Origin: Flammeovirga kamogawensis | Lineage (GTDB): Bacteria; Bacteroidota; Bacteroidia; Cytophagales; Flammeovirgaceae | DNA: 64,000 nucleotides | Direction of reading: 5' to 3' | Assembly (NCBI RefSeq): GCF_018736065.1 | Contig: NZ_CP076128.1 | Coordinates: 3,969,001 to 4,033,000, forward strand | Shown here: positions 7,890 to 16,618 of the stretch, piece after piece | Layout of the letters: each line of letters starts with the position of its first letter | Numbering within the stretch: the stretch's first letter is position 1 | The notes under the pieces: generated by a model | Seen by the model: the letters and a program-made list of their open reading frames with translations, nothing else | Databases searched by the model: none | What the model was told of the DNA's origin: nothing | Position numbers and translations under genes: made by a program

Positions 7890-9836
7890 ATGAAATTTAA
7901 CCGTATCTATAGAGCCTATTATCGTAATAAGATAATACATCATTTTAAAATGAATTGGTGGTTATATGTGCGTGTACTAATTTTTACCAGCATTGTTAGT
8001 TTTGTAGGAGACAGGTTAAATGTGTGGTACTTTAAACCTGCAAAACTTTATACTTTATTGGATCGTCTTTTTTATGATTATGCTAAAGAACACCCTGAGG
8101 TATTAACAAAAACAAAATTTTTTAAGTGGCCATATATTACTCCAGGCATGGAAGGACATTTAAATGATGTGTCCATTTTTCAAGAAGAGTTAGATGTAAA
8201 TTATTCTCATAAAGAATTTGAGTTTTTAGAACGTTATAATCAAGATGAACTTTCTAAATCAGAACAATTTTCAGCGGCTATTTTCAAGTTTATTATTGAA
8301 GATGAGATTTTAGAAAATGATATATATAGTGGTACTGTCTATGCTATTGATCATATAAATGGAATACAGGTTCAGTTGCCAATGTTCATGATTAATAATC
8401 ATGAAATTAATTCAATTACGGATGCTAACAATTACATTCATAGATTAGAAGAGGTTCAAGATAAGGTATCAGAACTCATTTCTGGCAATAGATTACATCC
8501 AACAGAAAGCGAGCAGCTAATTACTACCAAAAATATATTATTTAGAAGGAAAGATGAATCGCTAGAAGATTGTATTCATCATTTTCATATTAATGAGCAA
8601 ATAGTAAAACCTCCTCAAAGTATTCTTAGAAGGGTTGAAGAACAATTAGTAACTTTTTTAGATGTTCCTCTTGAAAAGAACATTATCTATCAAGATTTCT
8701 TGCATAAGATAGAAAGTTCTGATGATGAACGAGTACGTAAAAATATTCCAGAGCTTAAATATGGAATAAAAAGAGCCTTAGAAGGAGCTGTTATTCCATC
8801 ATTTGATGCACTAAGACGAACAGTTACAGAATTGATAATGCAGCAAGCTCCTTCTGAAATTACCGTTATGCAATATGATTTGGGTGTTCCCTATTATCAG
8901 CAAAGGTTAAAGAGAACATTAGGTTTTAATGATCAAACCATTGATTATGAGTACCGCCCTCAAATAATGTATAATCTTGGTAAGAAGTTAGTTTATAGAG
9001 AAAAGAAAAAATTAAGATCCTTGTTTCAAGAGGCAGGGATAGAAGAAGGAACTACCTTAAAGGAAAAAGCTGAAATTTACTTTAAGAAAAATAATAAAAA
9101 CGCATCATTAGGAGTAGACTTGTATATTGCTGACTTTATACAAGTCTTTTCTGCTGCACCTCAGTACTTCGCAGATGAAAAACAAGTAGAATATTATATC
9201 CAACCTAGCATACTGGATGGGGTATCAATTGAACCTTTTTATTTTGATGGGAGTTTTGATTACAGTAGAAAAAGTAAAATATATTTCTCAGATTCTATTT
9301 CTATTTATACCCAAAATACGCTACAGCCAACTGCTTTAAGTATGGCTGCAGAGCACCAATGGAAAGGAAGCATTATAACAAATACTTCGTTACCTCTCTT
9401 TAGAAGAAATTTAGCTATTCCATTTATGGAAGAATTTTGGAAGAATGTCTATTTATATAATTATTTTATAAAGGCATCTCTAGACCAAAGAATTGCTTGG
9501 ACAATGTGGCGTTTGCAAAATGCTATTTATATGGAAACAGATTTGGGCATTCATAATTTATTGTGGACTAGAACTGAAGCGGTAGGGTATGTATTTAACA
9601 ATTCACTTTTATCTGAAAGAGATTCAGAAAAAATTGTTGATCAATGTGCTGGTGCTATTTCTGAAAATGTTGCTTGTGGAATGGCAATGTATATTACAGA
9701 CCTATTAGTTGAAGAGGGTAGGATTTCTGTTGATAATCAGTTAAATAAAAAGGATTTAAAATACTTGTTTAATGAGGGGGGAGTTCTTTTTGAACAATTT
9801 AAGGAAATAATGTTTGTGAATAAAGATCAAAATTAA
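7890..9836 (+). CDS. DUF885-like protein, membrane-anchored, with degenerate metal-binding motif
   Basis: The 648-residue protein has one N-terminal membrane segment (about 24-42) and a large extracytoplasmic or soluble domain. Read by eye it follows the layout of DUF885 proteins, a family of putative zinc metallopeptidases. A SEQFSAAIFKFIIEDEI segment precedes HINGIQVQLP and YIHRLEEVQDKVSELI. A PYYQQRLKR region follows, then PSILDGVSIEPFYFDGS, a FRRNLAIPFMEEFW region, and a C-terminal DLGIHNLLWTRTEAVGYV block that matches the family's D-x-G-I-H-x-x-x-W-T/S-R-x-x-A signature. Where the family has HExxPGH, this protein has AEHQWKGS (residues 487-494), so the metal site looks lost. Function is unknown; it may be a non-catalytic relative. 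It sits alone, divergent from menF. Confidence 0.7.
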   Translation: MKFNRIYRAYYRNKIIHHFKMNWWLYVRVLIFTSIVSFVGDRLNVWYFKPAKLYTLLDRLFYDYAKEHPEVLTKTKFFKWPYITPGMEGHLNDVSIFQEELDVNYSHKEFEFLERYNQDELSKSEQFSAAIFKFIIEDEILENDIYSGTVYAIDHINGIQVQLPMFMINNHEINSITDANNYIHRLEEVQDKVSELISGNRLHPTESEQLITTKNILFRRKDESLEDCIHHFHINEQIVKPPQSILRRVEEQLVTFLDVPLEKNIIYQDFLHKIESSDDERVRKNIPELKYGIKRALEGAVIPSFDALRRTVTELIMQQAPSEITVMQYDLGVPYYQQRLKRTLGFNDQTIDYEYRPQIMYNLGKKLVYREKKKLRSLFQEAGIEEGTTLKEKAEIYFKKNNKNASLGVDLYIADFIQVFSAAPQYFADEKQVEYYIQPSILDGVSIEPFYFDGSFDYSRKSKIYFSDSISIYTQNTLQPTALSMAAEHQWKGSIITNTSLPLFRRNLAIPFMEEFWKNVYLYNYFIKASLDQRIAWTMWRLQNAIYMETDLGIHNLLWTRTEAVGYVFNNSLLSERDSEKIVDQCAGAISENVACGMAMYITDLLVEEGRISVDNQLNKKDLKYLFNEGGVLFEQFKEIMFVNKDQN

Positions 9837-9890
9837 TACAACCTTGATCTTTAAGATATACTGTTAATGTGTAAAGGTTAAATTAAATAG

Positions 9891-9898
9891 TATCTTTG
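9891..9898 (+). promoter_or_regulatory. Predicted -7 element for the hydrolase-CBS-nadK group
   Basis: TATCTTTG matches TAnnTTTG and is followed by GCAC, as in many Bacteroidota promoters. It lies 39 bases before the hydrolase start codon. The -33 box is weak. Confidence 0.5.
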
Positions 9899-9937
9899 CA
9901 CGTATTTTTATAGCAACGATAATAGTAAATAAGCAAT

Positions 9938-10693
9938 ATGAGTTTAACTATTCGAGAAAAAGACGGATTCAAATACATTGATGAAGGAGAAGGAGAAGTT
10001 CTAATTTTACTACATGGACTTTTCGGAGCTCTTAGTAACTGGGCAGAAGTGCTAAGTTATTTTTCAGGTAGATACCGTGTGGTTATTCCAATGCTTCCAA
10101 TTTATGATTCACCAAGAAGTGAATCAAACTTGGAAGGCCTTGTCGCTTATACAGAAAAATTTGTTTCTGAATTTGGCTTCGATGAATTTTCTTTATTAGG
10201 AAATAGCTTAGGAGGTCACGTTGCTTTAATGTTTACATTAGCTAATCCGGATTGCGTTAAAAAATTAATTTTAACAGGTAGTTCAGGATTATATGAATCG
10301 GGTATGGGATTATCTTACCCAAAAAGAGGTAGTTATGATTTTATTAAGGATAGAGTAGGTTATACATTCTACAATCCTGAAGTAGCTACTAAAGAACTTG
10401 TAGACGAAGTTTACGAGGTGACTTCTGATAATGCAAAATGTTTACGTATTGTATACTATGCAAGATCTGCACAGAAACACAACCTACGTAACGAGCTTAA
10501 AGATATAAAATGCCCTACTTTATTAATTTGGGGGCTTAACGATACAATTACTCCTCCACATGCAGGGCATGAGTTTAATCGTTTAATACCAAATTCAACT
10601 TTGTTCTTTGTAGATAAATGTTGTCATGTTCCAATGATGGAACATCCGAATAGATTTAACATGTTAGTAGACGATTTCTTGAGAAATAACTAG
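9938..10693 (+). CDS. Alpha/beta-fold hydrolase
   Basis: This 251-residue cytosolic protein has a complete alpha/beta-hydrolase triad. The oxyanion segment LLHGLFGALSNW comes first, then the nucleophile elbow LLGNSLGGHVAL (Ser of GNSLGG, near residue 89). The acid is in LLIWGLNDTITPP (near residue 204) and the histidine in CCHVPMMEHP (near 233). The substrate cannot be read from the sequence; carboxylester or C-C bond hydrolysis are both possible. The gene is upstream of the CBS gene and nadK on the same strand. This order recurs in related genomes as I recall, so a linked housekeeping role is plausible. A long inverted repeat separates it from the CBS gene. Confidence 0.88.
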   Translation: MSLTIREKDGFKYIDEGEGEVLILLHGLFGALSNWAEVLSYFSGRYRVVIPMLPIYDSPRSESNLEGLVAYTEKFVSEFGFDEFSLLGNSLGGHVALMFTLANPDCVKKLILTGSSGLYESGMGLSYPKRGSYDFIKDRVGYTFYNPEVATKELVDEVYEVTSDNAKCLRIVYYARSAQKHNLRNELKDIKCPTLLIWGLNDTITPPHAGHEFNRLIPNSTLFFVDKCCHVPMMEHPNRFNMLVDDFLRNN

Positions 10694-10704
10694 TAATAAT
10701 GTAG

Positions 10705-10735
10705 TTTAGAGAAACCTTCAAATAATTTCTCTAAA
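10705..10735 (+). terminator. Hairpin after the hydrolase gene (possible terminator)
   Basis: TTTAGAGAAA (10705-10714) is perfectly complementary to TTTCTCTAAA (10726-10735). The following bases (AATAGAACAG) are not T-rich, so termination would be weak or factor-assisted. Confidence 0.4.
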
Positions 10736-10777
10736 AATAGAACAGAGAAATTAGAGTATATAATAATACTATTTCAT

Positions 10778-10825
10778 AATTTGGGAGGTAAAGTTGATGT
10801 ATATCAGTGATTTATCTCCCAAATT
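10778..10825. repeat. Long inverted repeat upstream of the CBS gene
   Basis: AATTTGGGAGGTAAA (10778-10792) and TTTATCTCCCAAATT (10811-10825) are complementary at 14 of 15 positions; the exception can be a G:U pair in RNA. The 18-base loop contains a second small inverted repeat (TGATGTATATCA). It ends 38 bases before the CBS start codon. Confidence 0.65.
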
Positions 10826-10863
10826 GTGTTTATACATATCTTTTCATCAAAATATTTAGATGT

Positions 10864-11535
10864 ATGCAATTAGCAAAAGATCTGTTGACAACCACATTAC
10901 CAGCAATACACAAAGACACAAGTCTTGAGTGTGTATTTTCTTATTTTGAAGAATGTAATATTCTCTCTTTACCAGTTGTAGAAGAAGACCGTTACTTAGG
11001 AATGGTGATGGAACGAGATTTCTTTGATTTAGACTTAAGTCAGGGTGTGAAATCTGTAAAGTTACCATTATCCTTCGAAGAGGTATCTGTTCTTCCTGCT
11101 GCCCATCTTTATGATGTACTCAGAGTAGTAGATGAATATGATGTTGAAATCGTCCCTGTTGTCGATAAAGAAAATAAATACCATGGCACTATCATAATAG
11201 ATGACATGATGCAGAAGATAGCACGAATGCATTCCGATCAGATAAAAGGAAATATCATTGCATTACGTATGGAAGCTATCCATTATTCCCTAGAAGATTT
11301 AAGTAGATGGGTAGAACAAAATAACATTAAGATTCTAAGTGTTTTTGTTGAAGCCGATAAGAATGATCCTAAAATGGTTATTGTTACCTTAAAATTGAAT
11401 AAAGTAGAGGTAGAACCTGTTTTGGCAACTTTTGAACGTTTTAGTTTAAATGTGATTTATTCTTCATCTCTTACGGAGAATTCTGATAACAGTCAGGATC
11501 GTTTAGATAATTTAATGCGTTACTTAGAACTTTAG
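10864..11535 (+). CDS. CBS-domain protein
   Basis: The protein (223 residues from ATG 10864) has two tandem CBS motifs. The first covers about residues 1-60, with HKDTSLECVFSYFEECNILSLPVVEEDRYLGMV. The second covers about 65-125, with VVDEYDVEIVPVVDKENKYHGTII. An ACT-like C-terminal half follows (about 150-205). Such proteins bind adenosine nucleotides and act as energy sensors. An upstream in-frame GTG at 10807 is possible, but it lies inside the long inverted repeat and adds 19 residues without homology, so 10864 is chosen. The stop codon is one base from the nadK start, so the two are almost certainly translationally coupled. A role in modulating NAD kinase or neighbours is suggestive but unproven. 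Confidence 0.82.
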   Translation: MQLAKDLLTTTLPAIHKDTSLECVFSYFEECNILSLPVVEEDRYLGMVMERDFFDLDLSQGVKSVKLPLSFEEVSVLPAAHLYDVLRVVDEYDVEIVPVVDKENKYHGTIIIDDMMQKIARMHSDQIKGNIIALRMEAIHYSLEDLSRWVEQNNIKILSVFVEADKNDPKMVIVTLKLNKVEVEPVLATFERFSLNVIYSSSLTENSDNSQDRLDNLMRYLEL

Positions 11536-11536
11536 A

Positions 11537-12424
11537 ATGAAACTCGCTTTACACAGTAGAAAACTTGAAACGGAAAGAAGTAAATTTTTAATTGATTCAA
11601 TTCAAGATATTTTAAATAGAGTTGAATTTGAATTAATAATTTCTGATGCTTTAGCACCTTATTTGGAAAAAGTAGCACCAGAAATGTATGCTCAGCTTAG
11701 TGTATTCAGTACAACAGAAGAATTGAGAGGTGTAGATTTCATGATTTCTATTGGAGGAGATGGTACTCTTCTACAAGCACTAACGTATGTACAAGAGTTA
11801 GAGATTCCTATTGTTGGAGTTAACGCAGGAAGGTTGGGCTTTCTAGCATCTATTCAGAGAGAAAATTTTTCTAAAACATTAGATTCTTTAATTAATGGAT
11901 ATTATTCTATTGATGAAAGAACAATGTTGGGTTTAGTAAGTGATAGAGAAGACCTATTTGGCGGCATAAAGTTTGGACTAAATGAATTTACAATTCTTAA
12001 AAGAGATACTTCTTCGATGATTGTGGTTCATACTTATTTAAATGGGGAGTACCTTAACTCATATTGGGCAGATGGTTTGATTGTATCTACACCTTCTGGT
12101 TCTACAGGTTACTCCTTAAGTGTAGGAGGTCCTGTTGTAATACCTGGTTCAGAAAATTTTATTATTTCACCTGTTTGTCCGCATAATTTAAATGTGCGTC
12201 CTTTAATTGTTTCAGATCAAAGTGTAATTTCTTTCGAAATAGAAGGACGAAGTAAAAACTTCCTAGTATCCTTAGATTCAAGGTCTGAGGCAGTAGATGC
12301 AACAATTGAACTTGCCGTGAAAAAATGTGCTTTTAAAGCAAAACTAGTAAGTATTGGAGGTGGAGATAAATTCTTAGAAACACTTCGAAAGAAACTTAAT
12401 TGGGGACTTGATAACCGTAATTAA
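11537..12424 (+). CDS. nadK: NAD kinase
   Basis: NAD kinase phosphorylates NAD+ to NADP+ in the cytosol. The 295-residue protein has all family signatures: SIGGDGTLLQAL (GGDG motif with catalytic Asp), VGVNAGRLGFLASI, NEFTILKRDTS (the NE/D motif), WADGLIVSTPSGSTGYSLS, GGPVVIPGSENF, and ISPVCPHNLNVRPLIVSD. Length matches the family. The ATG is one base beyond the TAG of the CBS gene, which indicates coupled expression. In related genomes isoprenyl transferase and BamA genes often follow. Here an M3 peptidase follows instead, so the cluster appears shorter. Confidence 0.95.
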   Translation: MKLALHSRKLETERSKFLIDSIQDILNRVEFELIISDALAPYLEKVAPEMYAQLSVFSTTEELRGVDFMISIGGDGTLLQALTYVQELEIPIVGVNAGRLGFLASIQRENFSKTLDSLINGYYSIDERTMLGLVSDREDLFGGIKFGLNEFTILKRDTSSMIVVHTYLNGEYLNSYWADGLIVSTPSGSTGYSLSVGGPVVIPGSENFIISPVCPHNLNVRPLIVSDQSVISFEIEGRSKNFLVSLDSRSEAVDATIELAVKKCAFKAKLVSIGGGDKFLETLRKKLNWGLDNRN

Positions 12425-12577
12425 TCATAACCTATCTTATAAGTAGAACTAATTTTCTTCAGTTTTACATCATAATTGATAATCAGTTTTAGCATACTCC
12501 AATTGAGAGTGGTTGGATATCTATTTCTGATTTTTGTCAATGTGTTCATTAACTTCAACAATCAAAAATCATTTATT

Positions 12578-14710
12578 ATGAAATCCTTTTCAATTAGTAC
12601 AATTATCGTTGGACTGAGTTGTTTATTATTTAGCTGTTCATCAAATAACATGACAGAATCAAATAACCCTTTATTACAAGAATGGACAGGTCCTTATGGA
12701 GGAGTCCCTGCGTTTGATAAAATGCATTTATCAGATCTTAAAGGAGCAGTTGAAGACGGTATGGAAATGCATCTTCAAGAAATTGATATTATAGCAAACA
12801 ATACAGAAGCTCCATCTTTTGAGAATACAATTATTGCCATGGAAAAAGCAGGCAAACCATTAGATAGAGCTTTTACTTATTATGGAATTTGGAGAAGTAA
12901 CATGTCGTCTCCAGAATTAAGAGAAATAAGTAAAGAGTTAGCACCAAAAATCTCATCTTATTCCTCTAAAATAAGTCAAAATACAAAGTTATTTAAACGT
13001 ATAAAATCTGTTTATGAGGCTTCTCAATTAAAAGCCTTAGGAGATGAAGAACAACGAATAGTAAAGTTAATTTACTCAAGTTTTGTAATGAATGGAGCAG
13101 ATCTTGATGCAGCAAAAAAGAAGCAATATGCCAAGATCAATCAAAAATTATCTAGTTTATACAATGATTTTTCTAATAATGTATTAGCTGATGAAGAAAA
13201 TTATGTTGTCTACTTAAAGAAAGATCAATTAAACGGTTTACCAGAATCATATATAAAATCTGCAGCAAAAACAGCAGAGGAGAAAGGTCACGCCGGAGAG
13301 TATGCTATAACAAATACACGTTCTTCTATGGAGCCATTTTTAACGTACTCAGACGAAAGAAACCTAAGAGAGGTTGTTTGGTCAAATTATATTAAAAGAG
13401 GTGACAATAGAGACGAACATGATAATAATAAGATTATTGCTGAAATTCTGAAATTACGTAATGAACGCGTTCACCTTTTAGGTTTTGATAATTATGCTAC
13501 TTGGAGATTACAAGATAGAATGGCTAAGAATCCTAAAAATGCGATGGACTTGATGGAGAAAGTTTGGAAAGCTTCTACAGCTCGTGTAACAGAAGAAGTA
13601 GCAGACATGCAATCTGTAGCAAATAAACGTGGTGATAAAATAACTATTGAACCTTGGGATTATCGTTATTACGCAGAAAAAGTTAGAAAAGATAAATATG
13701 ATTTAGATTCTGATGAAGTGAAGCAATACCTTCAGTTAGAGAAATTGCGTGAAGCAATGTTTTTTGTAGCTGGTGAGCTTTTTGATTTTGAATTTAAAGA
13801 ATTACCAAAGGGTAAAGTTCCTGTTTTTCAAGAAGATGTTCGTGTTTGGGAGGTATCTTACAAATCTACAACTAAAGTGATTGGTTTATGGTATTTAGAT
13901 CCTTATGCTAGACAAGGAAAACGTTCTGGTGCTTGGGCAACAACTTACAGAAGTTTTACTTCTTTTGAAGGAGATAAAATTGTATTAGCATCTAACAATT
14001 CAAACTTTATTAAGCCTGCACCTGGAGAGGTATCTTTAGTTTCTTGGAGCGATGCTGAGACATTCTTCCATGAATTTGGCCATGCGTTACATTTCTTATC
14101 AGCTAATGTAAAGTATCCTAAATCAAATAGTGGAGTAAGAGATTATACAGAATTTCAATCTCAATTATTAGAGCGTTGGTTATCTACAGATAAAGTGATT
14201 AATGGTTTTCTTGTACATCAAAAAACAGGTAAACCTATGCCAGCTTCTTTAGTGAAGAAAATAAAAGCAGCATCGGCTTTTAATCAAGGGTTTAGTACAA
14301 CAGAATATTTAGCTTCTGCTTTAATGGACATGAAATACCATACAGTAGATCCTACAAATATAGATCCTGTATCATTTGAAAAAGAAACACTAACAGCATT
14401 AGGAATGCCAAAAGAGATTGTAATGAGACACCGTTCAACTCAATTCGGTCATGTGTTTTCAGGAGAAGGTTATGCCGCTGCATATTATGGTTACCTATGG
14501 GCAGATGTATTGACTTCAGATGCAGCAGAGGTATTTGCAGAAGCACCTCAAGGCTTTTATGATAAAGATGTTGCTTATAAGCTAGTTAAATACTTATTTG
14601 CTCCACGTAATGCTATGGACCCTGCTGAGGCATATAGAAAATTTAGAGGGCATGATGCTAGCATAGATGCTTTAATGAAGGACAGAGGTTTCCCAGTTCC
14701 TAAAAAATAA
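12578..14710 (+). CDS. dcp: M3-family metallopeptidase, lipoprotein (Dcp-like peptidyl-dipeptidase)
   Basis: The enzyme removes dipeptides from the C termini of oligopeptides. From ATG 12578 the protein is 710 residues. It starts with a lipoprotein signal: MKSFSISTII, a hydrophobic core, then the lipobox LFSC followed by Ser-Ser-Asn. The catalytic zinc motif is in AETFFHEFGHALHFL (HEFGH), with the downstream metal-binding region around DYTEFQSQLLERWL. A C-terminal HRSTQFGHVFSGEGYAAAYY segment carries the substrate-binding tyrosines. A longer reading from 12476 adds 34 residues ahead of the signal peptide and is rejected. The mature protein is probably membrane-attached in the periplasm or at the outer membrane. 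It ends at a strong terminator shared with the convergent GH16 gene. Confidence 0.9.
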   Translation: MKSFSISTIIVGLSCLLFSCSSNNMTESNNPLLQEWTGPYGGVPAFDKMHLSDLKGAVEDGMEMHLQEIDIIANNTEAPSFENTIIAMEKAGKPLDRAFTYYGIWRSNMSSPELREISKELAPKISSYSSKISQNTKLFKRIKSVYEASQLKALGDEEQRIVKLIYSSFVMNGADLDAAKKKQYAKINQKLSSLYNDFSNNVLADEENYVVYLKKDQLNGLPESYIKSAAKTAEEKGHAGEYAITNTRSSMEPFLTYSDERNLREVVWSNYIKRGDNRDEHDNNKIIAEILKLRNERVHLLGFDNYATWRLQDRMAKNPKNAMDLMEKVWKASTARVTEEVADMQSVANKRGDKITIEPWDYRYYAEKVRKDKYDLDSDEVKQYLQLEKLREAMFFVAGELFDFEFKELPKGKVPVFQEDVRVWEVSYKSTTKVIGLWYLDPYARQGKRSGAWATTYRSFTSFEGDKIVLASNNSNFIKPAPGEVSLVSWSDAETFFHEFGHALHFLSANVKYPKSNSGVRDYTEFQSQLLERWLSTDKVINGFLVHQKTGKPMPASLVKKIKAASAFNQGFSTTEYLASALMDMKYHTVDPTNIDPVSFEKETLTALGMPKEIVMRHRSTQFGHVFSGEGYAAAYYGYLWADVLTSDAAEVFAEAPQGFYDKDVAYKLVKYLFAPRNAMDPAEAYRKFRGHDASIDALMKDRGFPVPKK

Positions 14711-14729
14711 AGTAATATACTCTAAAAAT

Positions 14730-14775
14730 AAAAACCCTTTTTCTTCATAATTTATAATGGAGAAAAAGGGTTTTT
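14730..14775. terminator. Bidirectional terminator between M3 peptidase and GH16 genes
   Basis: AAAAACCCTTTTTCT (14730-14744) is perfectly complementary to AGAAAAAGGGTTTTT (14761-14775), with a 16-base loop. Confidence 0.85.
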
Positions 14776-14790
14776 ATTTTGGTGAAATAT

Positions 14791-16500
14791 TTATTCAATA
14801 ATTATTCTACGTGTTACTACATGTTCTATTGTTTCTAGAACTACATAGTAGACTCCTTTAGAAAAAGTCTGTGTTGGTACAATAACTTCTTGATTATCTT
14901 TTGATATAGTCTTAACTAATACTCCAGTTGAATTATAAATTTTGATATTACCATTCAATATCGATTTAACTGTAAACAGATTAGAAGTAGGGTTAGGGTA
15001 AACATCCCAATCAACATTGTTTGTATTATTAATTCCTGTAGGAATATCGTTATCAGGATACTCTTGCTCTGGATAAGTATCATCTGGGAAAGGGTACTCA
15101 GGTATACCGCCATTATTAGTGGATTCGAAAACGATATCATCGATATAGATTAAAGCACTTGTACTATTAATTGCAGATGATTTAAGTTTTATCTGAAGCC
15201 TATCTCCATTTATTATATTAGTATCAGATGCGGAAGGTCTGTTAAAAGGAGCCTCAACTTTTACCCATTTTCCTTTTTCTATTGTAGTAATATCAAGAGT
15301 AATTGTGGTAAATGGTTTATTGAGAATAATATCAAATTCATTAATGGAAGTAGACTCGTCAATCCAAATAGAAAAAGAAATTGAATTAGCACCTTCGGGG
15401 AGGTTGATAGATCCATAAGGTGAAAATATAGAATAGTCTCCATTAAAAGGAGCTTTATGTTGAAAGCGTAAACTAAAGTCTCCAGTAAGCACTTTATCAC
15501 TTTTCATTCTCCAATAAGAATTTCTTCCAGACCACCAGTTAATACTTCTTCCATTAAAATAAAACGGCCCCTCGAAACTAAGTGCATCGAAAAAAGATTT
15601 AGTTTCTTCTTTTTGCCATATTCTTACATAGTCAATTAAAAATTCTGCAGGAGTTGCTAAATCTTGTTGGGTTGGTAAACCATACCATCTAAAAACTTCT
15701 GAATCGAACCAAATTTCTTGAGGGTAATCGTGCTTCCATTGGTCTTTAGCTTCTAATTCTTCTCTTGTTGCAGATTGAATTAATTGACCATTAAAATAAG
15801 TTTTTACATATTCTTTATCCCATTCAAATCCAAATATGTAATAATCATCAGCCATTCTCACATCCATCACCTTTTCAACTTTCCAATCTTTATGATCTTC
15901 AGCTTGGTCCGGATCCCAACTAATTAAATTAGTTCTATATTTTTTTTCTAAATCTAAAGGTCGGTTTTCTGGGTTGCCAATTGGTAGTTTTCCATAATTT
16001 TCTACCATATCTATTTCACTGTGATAACCTGTAGTCCAAAAGGCAGAAGTAACTGGAGCATCAGCTATTTTACATTTAATTTCCATGTAGCCATATTGGA
16101 AAAAAGTCTCGCTCATTACACATGCTTGTGTAATTGGACTTGATAGATCTGCTTCTGTAGCAGAACCACCATAATAATAGCCATCATTTGTTTCGTTGGC
16201 AAATAGAAATGAAGGTTCCCATTGACTTTTTAGAATTAATTTTCCTCCTTCCACCTTTACATTTTGAGGAGCAAACTGGCCAGGAGCACGTCCTTTCCAT
16301 TTATTTCTATAATCATTATTTTCACCAAGAACCCACCATTTTGTTTTATTTAATTCAGTTCCATTAAATTCATCACTTACCCATTTATTTAATACCCACT
16401 TTTGTGTGTTTTCAGGGTCTGATACAGGGTTTATTTGTCCCATAATTGAATGAGACATTGTAAGTAAGAGTAGCCAAAAAAAACTTCTTTTATTTTCCAT
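14791..16500 (-). CDS. Secreted GH16 polysaccharidase (agarase/porphyranase-like) with T9SS sorting domain
   Basis: The 569-residue protein has a signal peptide (MENKRSFFWLLLLTMSHSIMGQ). A GH16 jelly-roll domain spans about 30-290 and a carbohydrate-binding-like beta domain about 300-465. A C-terminal type IX sorting domain follows from VYPNPTSNLFTV to RRIIIE. The catalytic strand HSEIDMVENYG contains the GH16 ExDxxE triad. The segment WKGRAPGQFAPQNVKVEGG, with many tryptophans, resembles agar-active GH16 members more than laminarinases. Beta-agarase or beta-porphyranase is therefore favoured, but kappa-carrageenase cannot be excluded. It likely degrades red-algal galactans at the cell surface. 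No SusCD-type genes are adjacent, so it is not in a classical utilisation locus. Confidence 0.85.
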   Translation of the reverse strand: MENKRSFFWLLLLTMSHSIMGQINPVSDPENTQKWVLNKWVSDEFNGTELNKTKWWVLGENNDYRNKWKGRAPGQFAPQNVKVEGGKLILKSQWEPSFLFANETNDGYYYGGSATEADLSSPITQACVMSETFFQYGYMEIKCKIADAPVTSAFWTTGYHSEIDMVENYGKLPIGNPENRPLDLEKKYRTNLISWDPDQAEDHKDWKVEKVMDVRMADDYYIFGFEWDKEYVKTYFNGQLIQSATREELEAKDQWKHDYPQEIWFDSEVFRWYGLPTQQDLATPAEFLIDYVRIWQKEETKSFFDALSFEGPFYFNGRSINWWSGRNSYWRMKSDKVLTGDFSLRFQHKAPFNGDYSIFSPYGSINLPEGANSISFSIWIDESTSINEFDIILNKPFTTITLDITTIEKGKWVKVEAPFNRPSASDTNIINGDRLQIKLKSSAINSTSALIYIDDIVFESTNNGGIPEYPFPDDTYPEQEYPDNDIPTGINNTNNVDWDVYPNPTSNLFTVKSILNGNIKIYNSTGVLVKTISKDNQEVIVPTQTFSKGVYYVVLETIEHVVTRRIIIE

Positions 16501-16555
16501 AATTGTTTGATAGTTATGGAGTAAAAGTAGAATTTTAAATAAAAAAAGACTTCCT

Positions 16556-16563
16556 CAAAATTA
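16556..16563 (-). promoter_or_regulatory. Predicted -7 element for the GH16 gene
   Basis: CAAAATTA on the plus strand reads TAATTTTG on the minus strand, matching TAnnTTTG, 55 bases upstream of the start codon. No clear -33 box was found. Confidence 0.35.
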
Positions 16564-16618
16564 CCATTTAAGTTTTACAGGGTATATTGATTTTACTTTG
16601 TAGAGACTTTTGTTACAG

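Noticed and set aside
10807-10863. GTG start for the CBS gene
   Set aside because: It lies in the long inverted repeat and adds residues that do not match CBS proteins.
12476-12577. Upstream extension of the M3 peptidase gene
   Set aside because: It would place 34 residues before a good lipoprotein signal peptide, which must be N-terminal.
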